Shown: positions 16,633 to 25,596, counted from the first letter of the stretch. The stretch: DNA of 59,486 nucleotides from CALWPV01 sp045632125 (GCA_045632125.1 JAZQWC010000049.1:1-59486), one strand, 5' to 3'. A program made the numbers and translations. Notes: generated by a model from the letters alone, not told the origin.

Positions 16633-18247
16633 ATTGATGTATCTTAGATTCGTACAGCTGTTCAAAGGTGATGCCGTATTGCGCAGCGATCTCCCTGGCA
16701 AAACTCTTGCCTTCGGGCTTGGCAAAACGGACTTTATAATCGCGATTGCCCTCAGAGCTGCCCATCACCAGGCTGGCGGCCTGACATACCGCATCTTCCC
16801 GCTGTCCATACTGCTCTGCCTTTTCTGCCAGCTCATGCATGTGGGTATTGTAACAGGTACTGGCACCTAGGCAGCACAAATACCGCAGAATATCCTCCGC
16901 AATGTACACAGACTCAGTGTGACTGGTGGATGAGAAAGATTCGTTAAACAACAGCAAACTGTTGGCCGTAGCAGCGCTGCAGATCTCGCTGAGCCGCTGC
17001 GCCTCCTCACCCAATCGACCTAATGTCACGGTACTGTTTTCATCCGCCGGAAAATGAGTGTAAATACCATCGCACAGTTGAATCTTGCCGCCGCTACAGG
17101 GCACAAACAGCCCGTGCTGAGCCAGCAGATAGGCCAAGCCAATGGCTTGGGTAAAGATGGTTTTGCCGCCGCGATTGGGCCCGGTCAAAATCAAAACCCT
17201 ATGCTCCCGGTTCAATTCCAATTCATTCGTCACAATATTGTTCGGCTGACCTTCTCCCATGGTTACCATCGCCAGCTTCACGTTATAAAAATCTTGTAAA
17301 AACGTACTATCGGCCGATATTTCCGGGACGCAGCAGGAAAGACCAAATTCTTTCAACTTAGCCTCCCACTCCTGAAAGCGCACATAAAACAAAAGTTCAT
17401 GAAACAGCGAAACCAGCATCATACCACTGACATCCACATACTTCCTCACAAAAGCCTTTAACGGATTCAGCACCTGGGGAATCATAGTCTCCACTAATCT
17501 TGTCAAATTCTCCGCCAACGGCGACACATCTCCAAAGGCGTTTCTGGCGTGAGTCAGCACACTCATGGGCTTAAGCTGTTGGGGCTGCGAGCCCTTCTTT
17601 TTATGGAACTGCACAAACCGCTCCAAAATCGTCTGCTCCCGGTAGGGCGCCTTATTCATGGAAATCAGACCCGCCTCCGTGGGATTCAACGAAGTATCCA
17701 AATTGACGCCAATGGTCAAACTCTTAATATTGGCCACCTCATCGGTAATACTTTGCACATCCTCCAGCAGTTCCTTCAGGCCGCTGTCGCGGCAAAGTCC
17801 GGCGACGTATTCCTGTACCATCTTCATTCCTTCAGAATCGAAGGTACAGGGCTGAAGCAGTCGCTGAATTTCTATGATGGAGTTGCAGTAGTTTTCCAGC
17901 TCCTTCAAACGAGAAATGAAATCCCAAACGGTGCCATCTTTATCCATCTTTTTAAACCCACCCACCGTGTAGAATCGCATTTCTTTTACAATGTTCAAGA
18001 GCTGCTCGCCCAAACCCTTTTGATTTTTCAGATCTACATATACGTCACGGCGATAACGAAGCACCTCCGGATCGACGGGCATACGCTTTAACACATCATA
18101 AATAATCAGTCTTTCATCTTTCGTTTTACCCACCTGTTCTACAATGAAGGGAATCGACAGGTCGTTGATGGTCTGATCGGTCAACTCATGATAATCGTAC
18201 TTGCCTTTCGGTGACAAAAGGCTCAGGGTGTATTGCTCGTCCGCCAT
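16631..18247 (-). CDS. MutS-family ATPase (short, MutS-like)
   Basis: This 538-residue protein has helical lever/clamp-like regions (about 1-300) and a MutS-type ABC ATPase. The ATPase carries Walker A LTGPNRGGKT (about 350-359), the TLGRLGEEAQRLSEI segment and the Walker B position LLLFNESFSST. That site has Asn-Glu in place of the usual Asp-Glu. There is no mismatch-recognition domain I (no Phe-X-Glu) and no Smr nuclease, so it is not a canonical MutS1 or MutS2. The ATG at 18247 has GAGGA at good spacing and is preferred over 18253. It starts 9 nt after the GH127 stop and is the last gene of a sugar operon, an unexpected setting. Confidence 0.8.
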   Translation of the reverse strand: MADEQYTLSLLSPKGKYDYHELTDQTINDLSIPFIVEQVGKTKDERLIIYDVLKRMPVDPEVLRYRRDVYVDLKNQKGLGEQLLNIVKEMRFYTVGGFKKMDKDGTVWDFISRLKELENYCNSIIEIQRLLQPCTFDSEGMKMVQEYVAGLCRDSGLKELLEDVQSITDEVANIKSLTIGVNLDTSLNPTEAGLISMNKAPYREQTILERFVQFHKKKGSQPQQLKPMSVLTHARNAFGDVSPLAENLTRLVETMIPQVLNPLKAFVRKYVDVSGMMLVSLFHELLFYVRFQEWEAKLKEFGLSCCVPEISADSTFLQDFYNVKLAMVTMGEGQPNNIVTNELELNREHRVLILTGPNRGGKTIFTQAIGLAYLLAQHGLFVPCSGGKIQLCDGIYTHFPADENSTVTLGRLGEEAQRLSEICSAATANSLLLFNESFSSTSHTESVYIAEDILRYLCCLGASTCYNTHMHELAEKAEQYGQREDAVCQAASLVMGSSEGNRDYKVRFAKPEGKSFAREIAAQYGITFEQLYESKIHQ

Positions 18248-18256
18248 CTTCATTCC

Positions 18257-20056
18257 TCACAAATTTGATTTCAAAACCCATACCTGCATATCGTCTTCGC
18301 CACGATTCGCAAAGGTATAGAACGGGATATAACGCAGCTTACATCTCTCCATTGGGGCGGATGCTGCTGCAGGCGCATACAGAGCCTTCTGCTCCGGTAC
18401 GACATATCCCTCCGCTTCCAGAAGCGGATAGCCGCCGAAGGTTTCAGCCTGCACCTTCACCGGCGCAGTAATATCAACACGACAGCGGAATACAGAGGCC
18501 GGCTGATCCTGACTTTCCAGACAATATACGATCGGTCCGCGCATCAAAGCCACGCGCCCGGCATCTTCGTGAACGGAATCAGAGGCTGTGTAGAATACCG
18601 GCTCCATGACATACTCAATGGTTACCTCGTTGGTATCAAAATACAGATAGCCCAGTTTTTCGGTATAGGGCTGATTGGCGATCACCTTGCTGCACCAGGC
18701 AGGTCGTCTTAGCGCCAGTTTCTTCGCACCTGCGAAGTGCACATATACTTTACCGTCGGCCGGATATGCAGTCTTCATGGTAACAGCAGCGTTTGCGGCT
18801 ATGCCGCTATTATCCATATATTGATGCACATATAAATAATCGTCATCAAAGGTATAGATAAAGTCCGCTATAGACGGAATTAGTCGCACCAGGTTAGGCG
18901 GGCAACAGGAGCAGTTGAACACCTTTTTGCGCTGGGTAGCGTGGTCGTGGCCCTTGGGCATACCCAAACGGGCATGATCGATCTCCAAGGGATTCTCGTA
19001 GAAAAAGGCTTCGCCATCCAGCGACAAACCGGAGATCATGCCGTTGTACAGGGCACGCTCAGCGGCATCGCCATAGCGGCCATCGGGTGTGAGCATGAGC
19101 ATGCGGCGAGCAAAAAGGGCCAGACCAAGGGCGGCGCAGGTTTCGGCATAGGCCGTGCGGTTGGGCAGATGATAGGCCATGGTAAAGGTCTCACCTGCAG
19201 GCTGGGAACCAATTCCGCCGGTGATGTACATTTTCTTATTATAGATGTTATCAAACAGACGCTCTGCATCGGCCTTCAGATCAGCATCGCCCAGTTCCAG
19301 AGCCAAATCAGCAATGGCGCAGTATAGATACACGGCACGCACTGCATGACCAACTGCCTCTTGCTGCTCCTTCAGCGGTACATGGGCCTGAATATAAGAG
19401 CCATCCGGATCAACTCCGATGGGTTTATCCTTGCTGTTTGCACCTCGCTGACGTACAAAATATTCTGATAATTCAAGATAACGGCGATTGCCTGTGACCT
19501 TGTACAGCCGCACCAGTGCCAGTTCGATCTCCTCATGTCCGGGAGTTACGAAGGCAGCACTGTCTTCCTGGCGGAAAATGCGGTCGATGAGATCTGCATT
19601 GCTCTGGCAGATCTGCAGCAGACGGTCATCACCCAGTGCGTGCTGCAGGGCCACACCGGCCTCGAACATGTGACCACTGGAGTAGAGTTCGTGATTATTA
19701 CGCTCGCTGAAGCGGGGAGCATCTACCTCAGGGTTGTTGTAATAGGAATTATAATATCCGTCTTCTTTGGTGCCTCCCTGGATCATCTCCACCAGTTCAT
19801 TCACCAGTGCCAACAGTTTTTCGTTGGGATGCTTCTCCAGAATGTAGGCAGCGCCTTCCATCCATTTGACTACATCACTGCCCCAGAAAATATGGGGCTT
19901 GATCTCGTGTTTTTGACAGTCCATGGTGTCGATACGGCCGGTTTCTTTGAAGCGGTCGTATACGGCCCATACGGTTTTATCTATAACGGTTTGCTGACGT
20001 TCCTGCCAGAAACCGCCGGTAATATCAATATTGTAAAAGGGAACTTGCTGCATCAT
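18257..20056 (-). CDS. GH127-family beta-L-arabinofuranosidase-like enzyme
   Basis: This 599-residue enzyme has the GH127 (former DUF1680) features. An N-terminal alpha/alpha barrel carries the TAYAETCAALG segment (metal-ligand Glu and Cys, about 310), and FNCSCCPPNLVR (about 387-398) holds the paired cysteines, one being the nucleophile. Beta-sandwich domains follow. The known activity is release of beta-L-arabinofuranose through a zinc-bound cysteine. There is no signal peptide, so the substrate is probably imported. Only 1 nt separates it from the upstream aldolase gene, and 9 nt separate it from the downstream MutS-like gene. Confidence 0.88.
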   Translation of the reverse strand: MMQQVPFYNIDITGGFWQERQQTVIDKTVWAVYDRFKETGRIDTMDCQKHEIKPHIFWGSDVVKWMEGAAYILEKHPNEKLLALVNELVEMIQGGTKEDGYYNSYYNNPEVDAPRFSERNNHELYSSGHMFEAGVALQHALGDDRLLQICQSNADLIDRIFRQEDSAAFVTPGHEEIELALVRLYKVTGNRRYLELSEYFVRQRGANSKDKPIGVDPDGSYIQAHVPLKEQQEAVGHAVRAVYLYCAIADLALELGDADLKADAERLFDNIYNKKMYITGGIGSQPAGETFTMAYHLPNRTAYAETCAALGLALFARRMLMLTPDGRYGDAAERALYNGMISGLSLDGEAFFYENPLEIDHARLGMPKGHDHATQRKKVFNCSCCPPNLVRLIPSIADFIYTFDDDYLYVHQYMDNSGIAANAAVTMKTAYPADGKVYVHFAGAKKLALRRPAWCSKVIANQPYTEKLGYLYFDTNEVTIEYVMEPVFYTASDSVHEDAGRVALMRGPIVYCLESQDQPASVFRCRVDITAPVKVQAETFGGYPLLEAEGYVVPEQKALYAPAAASAPMERCKLRYIPFYTFANRGEDDMQVWVLKSNL

Positions 20057-20057
20057 T

Positions 20058-20939
20058 TTAGATTTCCAGTCCGGCCTCTCTTACATCGGCTAGGATCTGA
20101 GCCTTCTCTTCCTCGGTGTAACGAGTCATGGGGAAGGCAGCTTCGCCCACATTGTAGCCACGAGCATTTAGAATCACTTTAATGGCAGGAATTACTTTCC
20201 ACTTCAGGATGGCAGCGATAATGCGATCTGCCTTCTTCTGGCAAGCCAGAGCCTCGGCCATGTTACCGACCTTGAAATTCTCGTAAATAGCCTTGATCAG
20301 GGGCATCATGACATTATAGGTGGAACCAATACCTCCATCACAGCCTGCACTGAGGCCCATCAGCAGCATTTCATCGGGGCCGTTGATGATGTTCATTTCC
20401 CCATTTGTCAGGTTTTGCAGCTGTACTACGCCGTAGTAGTCAGAGCTGGTCCACTTAATGCCGGTTACGTTTTCAATTTCAAACATTTTGGCGGCAATAC
20501 CGGCATTCATGTTAAAACCGGCGTTGGGATTATAATATACGATCAGAGGAATGGATACAGCCTCGGCGATCGCCTTATAATAGTTATACACATCGTTCAC
20601 ATCATAGGCAAAGAACATGGGAGGAATAGCGGAAATCGCATCGGCTCCCACAGCCTCGGCGTGCTTAGCCAGTTCGATGGCTTCTGCAAAATTCACAGAA
20701 GCAATGTGTACGATACAGGGCACACGGTGATTCACAAACTTCACCGCTTCCTCTGCTAGCACCTTACGGGCAGCTGCGGTCAGCGCAATACCTTCACCGG
20801 TGGCACCGCCAATGTAAAAACCATCGGCACCTTCCTCCATCAGATCAGCCAGCTGCTTCTGCAGTACCGGTACATTAATAGTTTCATCTGCGTTTAAAGG
20901 GGTAATGAGCGCAGGCATAACACCTGTAAATTTTTTCAT
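20058..20939 (-). CDS. DapA/NanA-family aldolase (N-acetylneuraminate lyase-like)
   Basis: This 293-residue class I aldolase of the dihydrodipicolinate synthase / N-acetylneuraminate lyase family shows GGATGEG (about 46-52, carboxylate binding), the catalytic Tyr in VYYNPNAGFNM (about 137) and the Schiff-base Lys in GIKWTSSDYYG (about 163). The frame is open to 21005, but the ATG at 20939 has AGAAAGGA at correct spacing. The GGATGEG and YYNPNAG patterns favour a lyase of 2-oxo sugar acids over lysine biosynthesis. The upstream Asp-box gene hints at sialic or related acids, but nanE and nanK are not in the window. Confidence 0.85.
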   Translation of the reverse strand: MKKFTGVMPALITPLNADETINVPVLQKQLADLMEEGADGFYIGGATGEGIALTAAARKVLAEEAVKFVNHRVPCIVHIASVNFAEAIELAKHAEAVGADAISAIPPMFFAYDVNDVYNYYKAIAEAVSIPLIVYYNPNAGFNMNAGIAAKMFEIENVTGIKWTSSDYYGVVQLQNLTNGEMNIINGPDEMLLMGLSAGCDGGIGSTYNVMMPLIKAIYENFKVGNMAEALACQKKADRIIAAILKWKVIPAIKVILNARGYNVGEAAFPMTRYTEEEKAQILADVREAGLEI

Positions 20940-20989
20940 AATTGTATCCTTTCTCCCGGTCACCCTGGGAATTGTTTTTTGAGTATACT

Positions 20990-22099
20990 TTACTGCAATT
21001 TCCAACGCTGCTGCATGATCACTGCCGGTTCGCCCTCTTTTTCATGGGCATAGAACACCGTCAGCAAACTGCCGTCTTTTAGCTCCACGGTAGCCGGATA
21101 GCCAAGATCCGGTGTAAGCGGATTTTCCCAAATCACATGATCGGTCTCCCAAGTTATGCCGCCGTCCATGCTGAGCATAGTTCGAATGCCATAGGTCTGC
21201 TCACGATATCCGTAAACCGAGATCAGCACGCCGGAAGAATGCTGATATAAATGAGCGGGAGCACCACCACATTTGCCCAAAACGGCATGAGGCTGCGTCC
21301 AGGTATATCCGCCATCAGCAGACTCACTCTGATAAGTGGTAAAATATCCGTGACCCTGTACCCGAATATGGGTGATCAGTTTTCCATCGGGAAGTTCGAT
21401 CACATGGGGCTCACAGGAATGCAGAAGCTCGCCTTCTTCAAAGATATTGGGAATCTCACCGCGCTTTTCCATGTGTCCATCCGGAGCAACATAATAAACC
21501 TGCACATAGTTGAAACCGGTACCAAAGCTGTCATCCGCACTGAACACCCTGCCTACCCATAGCCAGCCGCCGTCTTTTAGGGCACCGGGGCCATGAGGGG
21601 ATGTAACAGGCGAGATCATCAGCGGTCCGTAGGTAATGCCTCCGTCTTCACTGATGCGATAGGTGGAACCCAAAACCTGATTTTGTTCTTCTTCAGAAAC
21701 CTGATCCAAATAGGCCAGGCTATACGCTCGGCGAGCCACCGCTTCCTTCGTCATGTCATAGGACGACTGAAAGCAATGACCTCTCTGGAACTCGGTTGTA
21801 TTGTTGAAGGATGTGAATATCACTCTGTTTCCGCCTGCGGCGGGCACAATGCCGGCATCGCGGTCATCCAGTACGGTGTCGATCACCGGCCAGGCACTGG
21901 TGTAAGTCTCGCCTTCATCGCTGCTGAAGGCCACCACCGCCTTGCCGAAGGGGCACACATGACTAAGGCGGTAACCGGAGGCGGCCACGGCGATCTGGCC
22001 GTTTTGTAAACGGGCCACACTGGGCCAGCCGAAATAATTATGAAGGCCCATTGGGTTACTCATGACAACCTTGGGCGTACCGATCAGTTCGATTTTCAT
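20990..22099 (-). CDS. Cytosolic Asp-box (sialidase-fold) protein
   Basis: This 369-residue six-bladed-propeller-type protein has several Asp boxes (S-x-D-x-G-x-T-x): SSDEGETY (about 80), SEDGGITY (about 158), SADGGYTW (about 246) and SMDGGITW (about 311). This is the BNR repeat fold of sialidases and related enzymes. There is no signal peptide. Whether the full sialidase active site (Arg triad, Tyr/Glu pair) is present was not established, so sialidase activity is only one option. AAAGGAG precedes the ATG, and a promoter lies at 22132-22160. It is the first gene of the four-gene minus operon ending at 16631. Confidence 0.8.
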   Translation of the reverse strand: MKIELIGTPKVVMSNPMGLHNYFGWPSVARLQNGQIAVAASGYRLSHVCPFGKAVVAFSSDEGETYTSAWPVIDTVLDDRDAGIVPAAGGNRVIFTSFNNTTEFQRGHCFQSSYDMTKEAVARRAYSLAYLDQVSEEEQNQVLGSTYRISEDGGITYGPLMISPVTSPHGPGALKDGGWLWVGRVFSADDSFGTGFNYVQVYYVAPDGHMEKRGEIPNIFEEGELLHSCEPHVIELPDGKLITHIRVQGHGYFTTYQSESADGGYTWTQPHAVLGKCGGAPAHLYQHSSGVLISVYGYREQTYGIRTMLSMDGGITWETDHVIWENPLTPDLGYPATVELKDGSLLTVFYAHEKEGEPAVIMQQRWKLQ

Positions 22100-22131
22100 G
22101 ATGCTTCTCCTTTCGAACTTCGCTTTTTGTC

Positions 22132-22160
22132 ATTGTACCACCACCGCGCAAAGTTGTCCA
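22132..22160 (-). promoter_or_regulatory. Promoter of the minus-strand sugar operon
   Basis: On the minus strand, -35 TGGACA (22155-22160), a 17-bp spacer and -10 TACAAT (22132-22137). The -35 lies inside the inverted repeat at 22150-22178. Confidence 0.75.
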
Positions 22161-22178
22161 TGATTCCGGACCAACTTT
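22150..22178. promoter_or_regulatory. Candidate operator between divergent sugar operons
   Basis: Inverted repeat AAAGTTGTCC (22150-22159) / GGACCAACTTT (22168-22178) with an 8-nt centre; the two arms match except for a one-base insertion. It covers the -35 of the minus promoter and ends 3 bp before the -35 of the plus promoter, so one bound regulator could control both. The regulator gene is not in the neighbourhood. Confidence 0.55.
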
Positions 22179-22181
22179 CTA

Positions 22182-22210
22182 TTGATAAATAAACATTTTC
22201 GCGGTACAAT
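22182..22210 (+). promoter_or_regulatory. Promoter of the plus-strand sugar operon
   Basis: The plus strand reads TTGATA (22182-22187), a 17-bp spacer and TACAAT (22205-22210), 36 bp before the ATG with AGGAGG in between. Confidence 0.8.
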
Positions 22211-22245
22211 TAGTTCAACTTTAATCGACTTAGGAGGGCCTTTCC

Positions 22246-23196
22246 ATGTCTGTGAAAACCTTTAATAAAGGGGCTTACCCCACCATGATCACTCCCTACT
22301 GCGCCGACGGTTCCGTTGACTACGCAACAGCCGAAAAGTATGTGCAGTGGTACTACGACAAAGGCTGCAACGGTATTTTTTCTGTGTGCCAGTCCAGTGA
22401 GATCGCATTCCTGACTCTTGAAGAACGTGTAAAATTAAATAAAACCGTATACGACGCTGCTCAGCGCATCAATGCCAAAGATCCCGGCGCCCTGACCGTT
22501 GTTTCCTCCGGTCACGTAGAGACCGATGTGGACAAGCAGATCTACGAATTGAACCAGATCATTGAAAGCGGCACCGATGCCCTGATCCTGATCACCAACC
22601 GTTTTGATCCCAACAACGAAGGCGACGATGTGTGGCTGCGCAATGCCGAAGCTGTGCTGAAGGGGCTGCCCGAGGACATTAAGCTGGGCCTATACGAGTG
22701 CCCTGCGCCTTACAAACGCTTGGTGAATCCCCGAATTCTGCAGTGGTGTGTAGATACCGGCCGTTTTGCTTATATGAAAGATACCTGCTGCGATATCGAC
22801 CTGATCCGCGAGCGTCTTGAAGTGCTGCGCGGCAGCGACTTCCTGCTGTTCAACGCCAACTGCCAGACCTTGCTGGAGTCCATACGCGCCGGCGCCGCCG
22901 GTTACTGCGGCATCATGTGCAACTTCCATCCACAACTGTATCGTTGGCTCTGCGACAATTCCGAAACTCAGCCCGAGGCTGCTGATCGCCTGCAGGCCTT
23001 GCTTGGCACCATTGGCTTCACTGAGGGTGGCATGCCCTACCCGCTGACGGCCAAATATCACATGGGCCTGGAGGGTATTCCCACCGAAAACATCGCCCGC
23101 AATCGTGACAGCGCTGAGCTCACCGAATACATGAAAGACTGCACCCGTCAAATGAAACTCCTCACCGACAGTGCTGCTGCCCAGCTTGGTATCTAA
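22246..23196 (+). CDS. Dihydrodipicolinate synthase-family aldolase
   Basis: This 316-residue TIM-barrel aldolase is a second, divergent member of the DapA/NanA family. The likely Schiff-base Lys lies in AYMKDTCCD (about 175) and the catalytic Tyr in LGLYECPAPYKR (about 147). The carboxylate-binding loop reads VCQSSE in place of GTTGE, which differs from DapA and suggests another substrate. It faces the related gene at 20058 across a shared promoter region, so the island has two distinct aldolases. AGGAGG precedes the ATG. It is the first gene of a three-gene plus-strand run. Confidence 0.85.
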   Translation: MSVKTFNKGAYPTMITPYCADGSVDYATAEKYVQWYYDKGCNGIFSVCQSSEIAFLTLEERVKLNKTVYDAAQRINAKDPGALTVVSSGHVETDVDKQIYELNQIIESGTDALILITNRFDPNNEGDDVWLRNAEAVLKGLPEDIKLGLYECPAPYKRLVNPRILQWCVDTGRFAYMKDTCCDIDLIRERLEVLRGSDFLLFNANCQTLLESIRAGAAGYCGIMCNFHPQLYRWLCDNSETQPEAADRLQALLGTIGFTEGGMPYPLTAKYHMGLEGIPTENIARNRDSAELTEYMKDCTRQMKLLTDSAAAQLGI

Positions 23197-23215
23197 TCGC
23201 CCTCGGAGGCCTACC

Positions 23216-24595
23216 ATGCATAAGGACATTTCCTGGAGCTATGCTCCCTATAAACCCTATTTTCATGAAACCGGCGACATTTACATCTGCCGCGTAGCCC
23301 CCTCTGAAACGGCTATCCATTTAGAATGGCTGCCAGTGGCGGACGCTTACGAGATCTATTATCGCTTGCGTAATACCGACGCCTTCACCTTATATGAAGC
23401 AACCGCTGGCTGCGCCTGCACCATTACCGGCCTTACGGCCGAAACAGACTACGAGTTCTATGTTTCATCGGGCGCGCTTCGGAGCCGGATCCGCCTCGCA
23501 AGAACCGGCGCCTGCGTCGGAACGGTGGTTAACTACCTGCATCCCGATGACGAAGCCTATGCCTTCTCCGGTCGGTATTTATGCTCACCTTCCTTGGTGC
23601 GCCATCCTAATGGCTATCTGCTTACCTCCATGGATCTGTTTGCCGGAAATGCGCCTCAGAACCTGACGCTGATCTTCCGCTCTGATGATGAGGGCGCCAC
23701 CTGGCACTATGTGAGCGAAGTAATGCCTGCCTTTTGGGGCAAGTTGTTCATCCATAGGGGCGACCTGTACCTGCTAGCCTGCTCCACCGAATACGGTGAC
23801 CTGCTGATCGGCAAGTCCACCGATGGGGGTAAAACCTTCCCGGAGCATACCGTGTTGCTGCGGGGTGCCTGCAAATGCAACATGCCCGGTGTTCATAAGA
23901 ATCCCCAGAATGTGGTTCATTATAAAGGCAGAATTTATGAAACCCTGGAATGGGGCAGCTGGTCCTGTGGTTATCATGCTCCCATGGTAATGTCGGCGGC
24001 GGAAGACGCCGATTTGATGGATGCCGCCAGCTGGCATTTTACTCCGCCTTTGAAATATGACCCCTCCTGGCCCGATGTAGCTAAGGGCCCCAGCACCGGC
24101 AACATTGAGGGCACGTTAGCTGTTTCGCCCGATGGGCGGCTGCTGAATATTATGCGGTACGATACTTCTAAAACGGAGCCAAATTATGGTTTGATTCTGG
24201 CCTATGAGGTGAATACCGAGGATCCGGATGCGCCGCTGACCTATTCTCATGCTATTGAATTTCCTGCGAATTTGTCCAAGTTTATGGTCCAATATGACCC
24301 GGTTTCGGAGTCGTATTATTCCATCGCTAGCCGGATCACCGAACCGGATAAGATCCGGGCACGCAATCTGCTGTCGCTGATGGTCTCCAAGGATCTGATT
24401 CATTGGGAAGTGGCCCGGGATCTGCTGGATTACCGCGATCATGATGCCAACGATGTTGGTTTTCAGTATGTGGATTTTATGATCGAGGGCAATGATATTC
24501 TGTATTTGTGCCGTACCGCCATGAACGGGGCACACAATTACCACGATGCGAATTACCAGACCTTCCACCGCATCGAAAATTTCCGTGATTTGTAA
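23216..24595 (+). CDS. FN3 plus Asp-box propeller protein (exo-sialidase-like fold)
   Basis: The frame extends upstream, but the ATG at 23216 follows CGGAGG closely and gives 459 residues, starting 20 nt after the previous stop. An N-terminal fibronectin-III-like module (about 20-100, ending TGLTAETDYEFYV) precedes a beta-propeller. The propeller has Asp-box motifs SDDEGATW (about 155) and STDGGKTF (about 195) and aromatic-rich blades. There is no signal peptide. It belongs to the sialidase/neuraminidase superfamily by fold; the reaction is unknown. With the gene at 20990, the island has two cytosolic Asp-box proteins, each paired with an aldolase. Confidence 0.75.
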   Translation: MHKDISWSYAPYKPYFHETGDIYICRVAPSETAIHLEWLPVADAYEIYYRLRNTDAFTLYEATAGCACTITGLTAETDYEFYVSSGALRSRIRLARTGACVGTVVNYLHPDDEAYAFSGRYLCSPSLVRHPNGYLLTSMDLFAGNAPQNLTLIFRSDDEGATWHYVSEVMPAFWGKLFIHRGDLYLLACSTEYGDLLIGKSTDGGKTFPEHTVLLRGACKCNMPGVHKNPQNVVHYKGRIYETLEWGSWSCGYHAPMVMSAAEDADLMDAASWHFTPPLKYDPSWPDVAKGPSTGNIEGTLAVSPDGRLLNIMRYDTSKTEPNYGLILAYEVNTEDPDAPLTYSHAIEFPANLSKFMVQYDPVSESYYSIASRITEPDKIRARNLLSLMVSKDLIHWEVARDLLDYRDHDANDVGFQYVDFMIEGNDILYLCRTAMNGAHNYHDANYQTFHRIENFRDL

Positions 24596-24655
24596 GGGTA
24601 ATAGCCTACGGTTGCTGCCTTTACCATATATTTTCCTATTAGGAGGCTTTTTATT

Positions 24656-25528
24656 ATGATGAAAGTTGCTGTAAGTTCTTATAGCTTCACCCAGGCCATT
24701 CGTGATGGTCGTCTGACTCTGATGGATTGTATCAGCAAAGCTAAGGAGATGGGTTTCGAGGCCATCGAATTTGTAGATGGTACCGTTACCATGACCAAGC
24801 CCGAGGACAAGACTCTGACTGAATATGCTGCTGAACTGCGTGCTGAGTGCGAACGTGTAGGCATTGCCATCACTAACTTTACCATTGGTGCTGATTTCCA
24901 GAATCGCGACACTGCTGAAGAAGTAGCTCGCGTTAAAGGTATGGTTGACATTGCTGCCATCATCGGTGCTACCGGTATGCGTCACGATGTAGCTAATGGT
25001 GCTAAGCCCTATCAGTCCTTCGAACATGCTCTGCCCAAGATCGTGGAAGGCGTTCGTCAGGTTACCGAATATGCTGCTACCAAGGGTATCAAGACCATGT
25101 CTGAGAACCACGGTTTCTTCGCTCAGGATGCACTGCGCGTTGAAAAACTGATCAATGCTGTTAACAACCCCAACTATGGTTGGCTGGTTGATATGGGTAA
25201 CTTCACCTGCGCCGATGAGAATCCTGCCATCTCCGTTGGTATTGCTGCTCCTTATGCTTTCTATGTTCATGCTAAGGACTTTATCATCAAACCCGCTGAC
25301 GGCCCGAACCCCGGCAAGTTCTTCTTCCAGTCCCGTAACGGTAACTACCTGCGCGGTACCATCGTTGGCCAGGGTAATGTTCCCGTTAAGCACTGCCTGA
25401 TCGCCCTGAAGAAGGCCGGTTATGATGGATATGTAGCCATCGAGTTCGAAGGTATGGAAGACTGCCTGTTGGCTCTGGAAGCTGGCTGCGAGAATCTGAA
25501 GAGATACATCGCTGAGATCGAAGGCTAA
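24656..25528 (+). CDS. Sugar phosphate isomerase/epimerase-family TIM barrel
   Basis: This 290-residue protein belongs to the xylose-isomerase-like (AP endonuclease 2) TIM-barrel superfamily. Probable metal ligands are Glu in MSENHG (about 144), Asp in GWLVDMGN (about 180), His in FYVHAKDF (about 206) and Glu in YVAIEFEG (about 264). Relatives isomerise or epimerise free or phosphorylated sugars and inositols. AGGAGG lies 9 nt before the ATG. Codon use is strikingly biased towards GCT, GGT, CGT and GTT compared with the upstream gene, suggesting high expression. It closes the plus-strand run before a strong terminator. Confidence 0.85.
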   Translation: MMKVAVSSYSFTQAIRDGRLTLMDCISKAKEMGFEAIEFVDGTVTMTKPEDKTLTEYAAELRAECERVGIAITNFTIGADFQNRDTAEEVARVKGMVDIAAIIGATGMRHDVANGAKPYQSFEHALPKIVEGVRQVTEYAATKGIKTMSENHGFFAQDALRVEKLINAVNNPNYGWLVDMGNFTCADENPAISVGIAAPYAFYVHAKDFIIKPADGPNPGKFFFQSRNGNYLRGTIVGQGNVPVKHCLIALKKAGYDGYVAIEFEGMEDCLLALEAGCENLKRYIAEIEG

Positions 25529-25554
25529 TTACAAGCTATTCCCTCGCTAAATTC

Positions 25555-25585
25555 AAAAGGACTGCTGTTTCGCAGTCCTTTTTAT
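25555..25585. terminator. Bidirectional terminator
   Basis: An 11-bp stem AAAAGGACTGC / GCAGTCCTTTT with loop TGTTTC and T-tracts on both strands. It lies between the isomerase gene and the convergent tspO gene. Confidence 0.88.
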
Positions 25586-25596
25586 TATTCTCGTAA

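Noticed and set aside
20058..22099. Complete sialic acid catabolic operon
   Set aside because: Only a lyase-family aldolase and an Asp-box protein are present; no nanE, nanK or sialic acid transporter is seen, and nagAB are in a separate operon. The label would overstate the evidence.
24116..25393. 425-codon minus-strand frame across the Asp-box and isomerase genes
   Set aside because: Crosses the boundary of two well-supported plus-strand genes and matches no family.
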